DNA of 64,000 nucleotides from Neurospora crassa OR74A (lineage: Eukaryota; Ascomycota; Sordariomycetes; Sordariales; Sordariaceae): contig NC_026502.1 of NCBI RefSeq assembly GCF_000182925.2, positions 806,001-870,000 on the forward strand, read 5' to 3'. Position 1 is the first letter of the stretch; every line of letters starts with the position of its first letter. This document shows positions 55,943 to 64,000 of this stretch, piece after piece. The position numbers and the translations under genes are program-made. The notes below the pieces were generated by a model. That model was not told where the DNA came from, made no database searches, and was given only the letters and a program-made list of their open reading frames with translations.

Positions 55943-57006
55943 TTAGAGGGTGATCTGACCCTTCCAGGTGGCGGGCGTCAGACCGAGGGTCTCGAGCATG
56001 TGATGCCACCTTCCACTGCCTCTCTCCTTGCGCTCCATGTACCTCAGCAGTCTTTGGCGCTTGTGGCACAGCCTCCGCAAACTGCGCTTGTTGTTCTTAT
56101 CTCTGTTGCCGCCGTGGCCCTCGAGCGCCTTGCTGAGCGCCCGGATCTTGGACGTCAGGATGGCGATCTGCACCTCACTGCTGCCCGTGTCCGGGCCTGC
56201 CCGCACCGGCTGGGGCTTGGGCTCCACTCCGCGCGCCAGCGGCGGCGTCGGCCTCTCGAGGCTCTGATCTGTAATGTGGCGACCGAAAGTCTCGATGCAG
56301 CGGCGGATGTTGGCGTGTTTGCGGTCTTTAGCACCACCATGCTCAAGCTTCGCGATACGCTCAAGGGCGGCGACGGCCTTGGCGTGTCTGGCGGCGTGCT
56401 CGCGAGCCTCCTCGTCCTCCTTCTCCGGGTCGGCCGTCAAGCGGTCCTCGGCCTTGATGGGCTTCAAGATGTGCTCGGCGTACTGAATGGCGCTGTCGAA
56501 CTCGTCCTTGTTGAGCAGGTAATTCCGTAGGTGCGGCGAGGTTGGGAGGGGCTTGGGTTCCTCAACAAGCTGGCCGTCGGGGCCGACCTTGGGCGGAGAG
56601 ACGGAAGCCTGGCCGGCGCTGTCGAAGGATTCGACGAAGGGGGTCGTGATACCCTTGACCGGGTCGCCCCATGCGGCGTCGCGTTGGGCCTGGAGCTCGG
56701 CCTGGCGCTTCACGTTGACGGCCTTGCGCTGTTGCGCCTGGGCCCAGCCGTAAGGGTCCTGCTTCATTTTACGCTTCTTTTCTTTCTGGGAGATGTTGGC
56801 GGTTTGGATGAGAGGTTGCAGGGCCTGCGCCGGAGAGGCCACGGCGGGGCGAAGACATACTGTCGTTTCCAGAGCAACATGTCAGTACGTAGGTGTGTTT
56901 GGCGGGGGACATCATGGACGGCATGGCAAAAAGTTGAAAGGTAAATAAAAGCTCACGTACGCGTGAGGCTGCGAAGCCCTTGAGGGCCAGGTAACCTGGG
57001 AGGCAT
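55943..57006 (-). CDS. Mitochondrial ribosomal protein uS15m
   Basis: Small-subunit mitochondrial ribosomal protein of the S15 family. Two exons, 57006-56961 and 56859-55943, give 320 residues. The short first exon reads MPPRLPGPQGLRSLT and with exon 2 forms an Arg/Ala-rich N-terminus suited to mitochondrial import. The S15 domain is at the C-terminus (about 235-320): SSEVQIAILTSKIRALSKAL, then NNKRSLRRLCHKRQRLLRYM. The middle 200 residues, with KQDPYGWAQAQQRKAVNVK, are a mitochondrial-type extension. The gene is divergent from cytosolic S0, 660 bp away. Confidence 0.92.
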
Positions 57007-57666
57007 GGTTGGTTGGTTGGGTGTGTGGTGGTGGTGGTGGAGGTGCACCGGCGTGGTCGGTCTCGAAGTGCAAGTCGGCGCAACAACTTTCTTTCAAGTC
57101 TCGCAGCTTGGCCCGGCGGTCCCTCCTCGTCCCTCCAGGTCACGGTCCGGCCGATGTTGAACAACTTCCCGTGTCGGTCCGCACCTGAACCAAAATTTGG
57201 GTTCCAAGTGCGCTAGGCTAGAACAGGGTTAGTCCATCTCTCAACTCGAGCTTGCAGACTGCGAAGTGGACCACTTCACTGATCACCCTGAGGTCGGGCC
57301 ACCCAGGGTGAAGCAAACGGCAAAATTCAGAAAAGAGGCCCTGTCGAGGTTAGGATTTAATGGGGCTAATGGTATTTGAAGCTATTGATTGGATGCAGTC
57401 TGATGTCCAAGGAGAAGAATACGTACCATGCTGCAATGGCTTGGCACGGTCAACTGTCAACCAACTGCACAGCCCTGGCGGGGCAGTCGGCGCACTCGCG
57501 GCACTCCACAAAATTGAATTTGTGTGCGAAAATCAGAGGCAGAAAGCTCGGACGTCCCGCGACTTTGGCTGGCCTGGTTGAATTAGAAGAAAAATATATT
57601 CACCCTCCACGCCGTCTTCCTGACACCTCCTCAGTCCTCACACCGCAAGGCCAGAGATCAGTCAAG
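57007..57666. promoter_or_regulatory. Divergent promoter region of mitochondrial uS15 and cytosolic S0
   Basis: 660 bp between the two start codons. No gene. A GGTTGGTTGGTTGGGTGTGTGG stretch lies just upstream of the uS15m start. Co-regulation is possible but not shown. Confidence 0.45.
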
Positions 57667-58896
57667 ATGGCGCCCGCTAACCTCCCCTCCATCTTCAATG
57701 CCACGAGCACCGATATTGAGCAGCTCCTTGCTGCTCAGTGCCACATCGGCTCCAAGAAGTGCGTTTTTGCGAAATCCACATCGCCGGCGACATGGCTGAG
57801 AGAAAATGAGACCACGAAATGCTGACTTTGTGCGATTGCGAATAGCCTCGGTGTTCACATGCAGCGTATGCACTCCCTATCGATATATCCACACTTGTCG
57901 AAGCTACAACGACTTGCGATCGCACGGACAAATTTCTGACCTGACTTGACTCTGCAGCTTACCTCTGGAAGACTCGCGCCGACGGTGTCAACATCTTGAA
58001 CGTTGGCAAGACCTGGTATGTGGAGGATCGATCGATCGCATGAGTGGATGGTGTCCAAGTGGAGGAGACATGGTCACCAGGATACCTCGAACAAAGGCCA
58101 CAATGGCTGACAGTGCTGGCTCACCACAGGGAGAAGATCGTCCTTGCTGCCCGCATCATCGCCGCCATCGACAACCCGGCCGATATCTGCGTTATCTCTG
58201 CCCGTCCCTACGGTCAGCGTGCCGTCCTGAAGTTCGCCGCCCACACCGGTGCTCAGGCCATCGCCGGTCGCTTCACCCCCGGTTCTTTCACCAACTACAT
58301 CACCCGCTCTTTCAAGGAGCCCCGCCTCATCATCGTCACCGACCCCCGCACTGATGCCCAGGCCATCAAGGAGGCTTCCTACGTCAACATCCCCGTCATT
58401 GCCCTCTGCGATGCCGACTCGCCCACCGAGTACGTCGATGTTGCCATCCCCACCAACAACAAGGGTCGCCACGCCATCGGCTGCGTCTGGTGGATGCTTG
58501 CCCGTGAGGTCCTCCGCCTCCGCGGTACCATCTACAACCGCGAGACCCCCTGGGACGTCATGGTCGATCTTTACTTCTGTATGTATCCCCCGGAGCCCCC
58601 GTGACCGTCTGAGGGACCATGTCTCTAACCATTAACCTACAGACCGCGACCCCGAGGCTGAGGCCGAGGAGAAGGTTGAGGAGGAGAAGCTCCCTGGCGT
58701 TGAGGAGGAGGGTGTTGCCGCCATTGAGTCCGGCTTCCCCGCCACTGGTGACTGGGAGGCTGCCCCCGCTGGCTTCCCCGCCACCGGTGAGTGGTCCGAT
58801 GCCGCTCCCGGTGCCGCTGCCCCCAACTGGGACGCTACTGCCCCTGCCACCACTGCTGACTGGGCCGCCACCGAGGCCAAGGAGTCCAGCTGGTAA
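57667..58896 (+). CDS. rps-0: 40S ribosomal protein S0 (uS2)
   Basis: Cytosolic small-subunit protein of the uS2/RPSA family, needed for 20S pre-rRNA processing. Five exons, 57667-57758, 57846-57865 (20 nt), 57958-58015, 58130-58578 and 58643-58896, give 290 residues. The family core reads [50 protein letters not shown], then [39 protein letters not shown] and [17 protein letters not shown]. The tail is acidic with repeated FPATGDW/EW motifs and ends KESSW. Introns crowd the 5' part, as in many fungal ribosomal protein genes. Codon use is strongly biased, fitting high expression. Confidence 0.96.
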
Positions 58897-60499
58897 ACAG
58901 TTGTAATCGAAAAAACACATTCGGTTTCTGGGTCAAAAATGGCGTAATGGAGGCGTGATGGAGACTGGACTTGTGGCTTGAACCTCGCCCACCGATTTCC
59001 AACACGAATTGATCATGAATACCCCCAACAATGGAATCTGGCTCTGGCTTCTTGCAAACCGCTTATCCCCTGGCAATGGGTCAAACTTGACCGCACTAAT
59101 GAGGGAAAGATACTCGATCTGGCGCCATCTACTCTTGTATATGCTGTCTGGAAAGAGGGAATGCCCTGTGGGGTCAAAAGGGGTGGACTTAATCGTTATC
59201 CCGCCCTTGCCATGTGGTGCGATTTGTGAAGTTTGGGGATCTTGAAACAGATGAGATTTGCTCCGAATGGATACGTCCTGACCCTACTGTGTGCTTCCCT
59301 CTTGTGATATGATGACTTGGCCATATTCCAGATCGTTTGACTGACCCAGATTATGTAATCATGACCCTACAAGATTGGCGAAAGTAAACAAAGCATTCAG
59401 GGGCTGTGATCTTCGAACCGGCAATGGCTAACGCCTCTGTCTCTGGCATTTGTGAAGTGTATAGCCTGACATTTGAATAGTGTGTTTACCCTTTTACTTT
59501 GCTTTGTTCTAATAATCAACTGCAGATGTTGCTAACCCTGAACAGCTTTCCACGTACAGATGTTTGGCCCTGCGAATCTGCCCCGGGGAGTGACAATACT
59601 GACGGCTATGGCCGAAATATCCAGGCGAAGAATCCAAGAGAGCTGGCAGGATGAATGAATCAAGGTGATACTCAATCATCCACTTGAGCAACATCTCGAA
59701 TCCACCTACTTTCCACCTTATGTTCCATTACTGACAGCGAGATTTACGGACTATGGAAGCCTTTCTGAATATGTCAACCAAATGAATCACTGAGTTTTTG
59801 AGTATTTCCATCGCCTTGTCGGGTGCCGACCTTCCTGATGGTACTAACTGCCGCGGCTTGAAGCACGTGCCGACTGGAACGAAGTTGTTGGGAAGAAAAT
59901 GCTTTGAGCCCTGAAACAGGTTGTCCTGGTGAGCGAAGGAGGTATGTGTCTTCTTGACTTCTTCTCTTTATGATCAACAGTATTCGAGCACCATGGAAAA
60001 TCGCGACTCCTTGGTCGATAGCCTTGGTTTGAACTGGCCCTTACTGGACACTCGCCATAGTTCACAACATCCAACATTTACACAACTGCATGGATACAAA
60101 GGCATAGCGCGATACTTCCATTCTACACTATCTAGGGATTGTGGAGTGACAAACACACCCATCTTTTGTAAGCAAAACAAGGTTGTCACCACTCTGCCAT
60201 TCACCGCGCTAAGCCTTTATTCCATGCAGAGATGTATGTTCCTGCACCGGGTTGGTTTAAACGTATGCACTGGGGAAGTCGCCCCCCACTGTAGTCTCAC
60301 GTCTGGAAAGAGCACCCCACACTGATTTTCCTCTTGGTGCTTCTAGACTTGGTATTTAGACCTGGGCTGGCACCCCATTGCTCTTCTCTCCCGCATGCCA
60401 CCAATCAACCATTTCCCACACCCATTCATCACGTAGTCTCACCCCTCAGTATCGAAGTGGCATCATTCACGCAAGGGCAGTCAGTCATTCCGGGGCAAC
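58897..60499. other. Intergenic
   Basis: 1.6 kb between S0 and the F-box gene. An open frame with an ATG at 59993 (111 codons) has no recognisable features. No repeat or RNA gene is supported. Confidence 0.4.
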
Positions 60500-61964
60500 A
60501 TGAGTCCCTTTCTTCCTTACGACGTTCTTTACCGCGTGAGTGACTCCCCGATCTTCCTGCCTGTCATTGCTCTTGAGAAGGAGCACATGACCATTCCAGA
60601 TGATGAGTACAACTTTTGGGGTTCGGTGGATGTTCTACTTCGTACTTGTTCATGAGAATTCTTCCATCGTCATTCATCTCTTGTCGTCGTTCCCATCCTG
60701 TCGGACCTTGGGTAGTACGTTATCTCGTGCGCTACCAGTCCATCGCGGAAATGACCTTGCCTATCCTGGCAGGCAGGTGAATTCTATGCTTTTCCTTAGA
60801 TCCATTCCAGATGTAAGAAAGGACCAGACTTACAGTCATCTTCTTCCAAACCAGGTTCTTCTCTTCTGTTTCAGCAACCCATACTCATCAACTTATCAAA
60901 CGATCATCCTACGTGTCTTTTCGGCTCATAACACCAACCATCCTCCCAAATGATTCGGGCACCTTGGCCATTTTTCCTTCACTACTAACATCACGTCCTT
61001 CCTCCAGATTATCCACTACTTCTGCGTCCTCCACCTTCCCACGGCCTGCGAAATCCTCGACCATGACTTCCACTCCCACCCCTCCGTTCAACAACTTCTG
61101 CAATTTTGCTTCATCTCCAAAGCCTTCTACCACGCTGCTATGCCGCACATCTTCAAGCATGTCCCGCTAAACTTGCATGAATTTGATCATTGGCCGCAAT
61201 GCTTGCAGTTTTGGTCTAGTAATGAGACGGAAGATTTGAGGGTGAAGGTGAGGAGGTTGAAGATTGCTGTCAAGAGCCATGGAATTTCGAAGTATTGCTT
61301 TGTCGAGAAAAACACCCCACATGATCAAGCGCTGGCTCTTTCTGCAGCCAAGGAGCGGCAACTACGAACTTTGATGGTTGGTTTGATTAATCAGCTCGAA
61401 CTGCCCATGGCTGGATTACCCAGCCTGCGGGAGTTGATTTTCAGCGTTGACACATTCACCAACGTTTACAGTGACGATTTCGTTGTCAACAGAACCATCC
61501 CTGACCTCGTTCTCAGGACTGTCAGGGATCTTGGGTGTGCCTTAAGCAACGGGAGGTTTGACCACTTGACCAGCCTGAGGGTAAAGGCGCCTGCAGACCA
61601 GCTCGTGGAGATTCTATTGGGCGCAACGAGATCGAAGCAGCTGTGCGTGAACTTGAAGTCGCTTCATTATGACAGGTTTATGGCGATCGGCTCCGTGGAA
61701 GATCAGGATGCAGTAATGGCCGCCGAAGAGGCGGTTCTGGCCTTGGTGGAGCTGTGTCCTAACTTGAAAGAACTTTGTCTTTTCACGTTCCACGAAAAGC
61801 CCCAGCTTCATCCGGAAAACACGGGCTTAGACAAGCTGATTGTGGGCAGGATTGTTGTCAAACGGTGGAAGCCGTTGGCATTTTTGGAAGATTTGGTGGC
61901 GCCCCATACATCAGTGGAACTTGACGACGTCACGTTCGCGCGCAGGCGTCATATCAGTTGGTGA
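60500..61964 (+). CDS. F-box domain protein
   Basis: Two exons, 60500-60535 and 61008-61964, give 330 residues. The short first exon (MSPFLPYDVLYR) and the second (IIHYFCVLHLP, then LLQFCFISKAFYHAAMPHIF) together make a typical F-box at residues 4-60, which would bind Skp1 in an SCF ubiquitin ligase. The rest has leucine-rich segments (LPSLRELIFSVDTF, LTSLRVKAPADQLVE, LCPNLKELCLFTFHEK) like the substrate-binding part of fungal F-box proteins. The 472-bp intron is long for the organism; an extra small exon inside it cannot be excluded, though the F-box reads smoothly without one. Target unknown. Confidence 0.8.
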
Positions 61965-62658
61965 CAATGAGCTCTTTAGCATATAGAGGCTTGATGCTAA
62001 CCGGTCCATGTGTTTCAGGAGACCCCCCGCTTTCGCTTGCACCATCATGGCCCCAGTACAAGCTCCTACGCCCCGATTACGAGCTTGTACAAAAGGAGCT
62101 AAAGTGCCGCAGCTTACAGGTCATAAAGGGAGGTACGCTCGTCTTCCCAGGGCCAACGGCGCTATGATGATGGAGACCAAAAGTCCAGGACTTTTGCCGA
62201 TAAAGAAAAGCCGTGTAGCTGGTCAATGATTCACTATGGAAGAGCCACATGTTGTTGTCTATGGTTGCTACTGGGAGATAAGCTGATGATTATGGGCCAT
62301 GACTTACATGTTCCTAGGTTGCCAATAAAATGGATCATGGTGGCGCTTCTGTGTGAATGTAAAGGTACCTTGCAACTATTTTTGACATGGTGTTTGGCTT
62401 TTGTTGTCTCCGACTTGATCTTTCTCATGCTCGTGTTCTCTTTTTGCTACTGCACGTTGAGTTGCTTGTGTCATTAGTCTTTTTTACGTGTGTGTGTAAG
62501 TGGTTTTCCTTCCTGTTTTTTGAGCGATTATTGGCCGATATCTACCTGACGTTTTTATTGTGGGAGCTAGTTATATATATCTGAGGGCGAGTGTCAGCCC
62601 TCTTGGCCTGGGGCTTTCGGAAAAAAGTCATCATTTGATTACTGGACTTCTCTCCACC
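61965..62658. other. Intergenic
   Basis: No supported gene; T-rich between about 62380 and 62570. Confidence 0.4.
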
Positions 62659-62954
62659 ATGGACCGACTCCTCTGTGATATCGTGTATCAAGTAAGTCGA
62701 AGCCTTCAGTCATCGACTCTTTCTCGAGCTAACACGAGCATGCCAGTCTAAAACAGATCACTAAAATGCTCTGTAGATTATATTTTTCAGATTCCTTTAA
62801 TGTGGAGTTAATCGAATTGCTAACAAAACAACGACTTTGCGCCGGCGTATGCCATCTTGCTGACGACCTCGTCATCAGCAATGCAAGGGAAACAATAACA
62901 GAAATGCGCCAGTGTGGACGGACTAAAGACGGTTGTCCGTGTTTGTTCAAATGA
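62659..62954 (+). CDS. Possible small Cys-rich protein
   Basis: Two candidate exons, 62659-62691 and 62757-62954, give 76 residues. Exon 1 is MDRLLCDIVYQ before a GTAAGT donor; after a 65-bp intron ending AAAACAG the reading continues ITKMLCRLYFSDSFNVELI and ends TKDGCPCLFK. Five to seven Cys and a terminal C-P-C motif are notable, but no signal peptide is seen. Family not recognised. The splice sites are good and the frame open, yet the short length leaves a real chance that this is accidental. Confidence 0.4.
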
Positions 62955-64000
62955 AGATTCACGAAGTGAAGGAGGAATCTAAGACGCAGGTGAAGAGGAA
63001 GGTTGGGATCGAAAGTGGCGACGGGTGACATAGCGTGAAGGTCTTTCAGGGTCAAGTCATAGTCTATTCCTAGAGGTTTTTGAAGGCTGACGATAGGGTC
63101 ACAGTACTTGAAGAGTAAAATGCCTCGAGCCTCGCAACATTTGGACAGTAGGTCACACTTACAGACAAGGTAGAAGTAGATGGAAGACTGGCATTATATG
63201 AAGGCTGGATCTAGGTAAAGAGAAAAGCAATGAAGCAACCTTCAGTTGTAATCAACAGAATGTCTTGAAAAGAAAAGAAAAGAGAAAAGCAAAAGCATAG
63301 CCCGCGAATTGAACCCATTACCTCCCCCCTTCCACCTCCGAAGAAGGTACAAAAGGATACCCCCCCCTCAGAAAAAAAAAGAAAATGACCAACAACCGCT
63401 CAAACGAGTGGCATTTCAACGAACCATCGAAACACCTTCAACCGTTCTTATTCTTTTTTTTGTTTCTTTTTGTATGCTTATGATTATGCTTGATTACCTT
63501 CTTCTGTCGCTGCAGATACTTACAGATCCCAACTTGCATTGAAGTAGCAAGTGGTCGCGGTCTACGATGTGAAACGCTCTTTGGGTTACTTGAATGTACA
63601 TCATCGTTCCCGAACCGACAGGTAGGTATCTTTTCCGGGTGGGCCCGGGTCGATATCTTAAGGTGCTAGGACGGTAAGCCGTTACGCCACTTGACCAAAG
63701 CGGTTGTTGGTAAAGGAAGGTGCTGGGGAGGTCGTCTATGTACCTCCCGTCGATTTTAGGCGGCCTGTTCTGGGATGAGATGGAAGGTAAGATGGAAGGA
63801 AGGAAGGAAGGAAGGAAGGAAGGAAGGAAGAAAGGACGAGGACAACGTCTGGTTGAAAATGGAAGGTGCTCCCGTCTGCTGGAAATTTGGATTTTGCAAT
63901 GCACCAAGGTGCAAGAGACAGACATCTTGCTGGCTACGGCGACCCTCGGCTTCTGCCTTGACCCATCTTCTTCCTTGTCAACCAAGCAACCCAAGTTATT
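62955..64000. other. Gene-free end of window
   Basis: Contains a (GGAA)n microsatellite at about 63794-63832 and purine-rich stretches near 63270. On the minus strand, about 63640-63712 contains a tRNA A-box-like stretch (TGGTCAAGTGG) without a proper tRNA fold. No gene is supported. Confidence 0.4.

Noticed and set aside
57759-58642. Possible box C/D snoRNA in the S0 introns
   Set aside because: No intron shows a C box (TGATGA) paired with a D box (CTGA) at proper spacing.
63640-63712. tRNA-like stretch on the minus strand (TGGTCAAGTGG A-box look-alike)
   Set aside because: The B-box equivalent is poor and neither acceptor, anticodon nor T stems can be paired, so no tRNA is called.
63494-63994. 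166-codon minus-strand frame containing LPSF repeats
   Set aside because: The repeats come from the (GGAA)n microsatellite; no other protein character.

Overview
The window is nuclear DNA of a filamentous ascomycete, almost certainly a Neurospora species (N. crassa or a very close relative). Short GT-AG introns with CTAAC-type branch sites, dispersed single 5S rRNA genes, and protein sequences matching Neurospora nop-58, vma-6, rho-4 and ribosomal S0 support this. All gene models below are hand-spliced from the sequence, so exon boundaries are inferred from frame continuity and splice consensus.

Layout. 1-3.7 kb: aldehyde dehydrogenase. 4-15 kb: an accessory stretch with a small coiled-coil gene, three diverged paralogues of an unrecognised fungal family (6.1, 9.7 and 13.6 kb) plus a decayed fourth copy (8.4-8.9 kb), and two of the three dispersed 5S rRNA genes. 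15-24 kb: a DUF2470 membrane protein, a third 5S gene, lariat-debranching enzyme, a 310-bp inverted-repeat element, an alpha/beta hydrolase and Rho4. 26-30 kb: Elongin C, DASH subunit Dad1 and a secreted acid phosphatase-like enzyme. 31-38 kb: a large disordered protein convergent with an MFS transporter. 39-44 kb: prefoldin subunit 4, a TA-flanked MITE relic, a tiny four-exon CENP-W gene and a YAG7-like RNA-associated protein. 46.8-49.8 kb: a twelve-exon gene whose exons encode Cys/His repeats nearly one for one. 50-59 kb: a dense housekeeping block (Hub1-like ubiquitin fold fused to an RD/RS domain, nop-58, vma-6, mitochondrial uS15, cytosolic S0). 60-63 kb: an F-box protein and a possible small Cys-rich gene.

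Themes. Several genes serve RNA and ribosome biology (Dbr1, Hub1-like, Nop58, uS15m, S0, 5S rRNA) and two serve the kinetochore (Dad1, CENP-W). Divergent pairs share promoter space: nop-58/vma-6, uS15m/S0 and prefoldin-4/CENP-W. The most unusual items are the exon-per-repeat Cys/His gene, the interleaved paralogue family, a compensated 5S rRNA variant, and an in-frame hexapeptide-repeat extension behind the stop codon of the YAG7-like gene.
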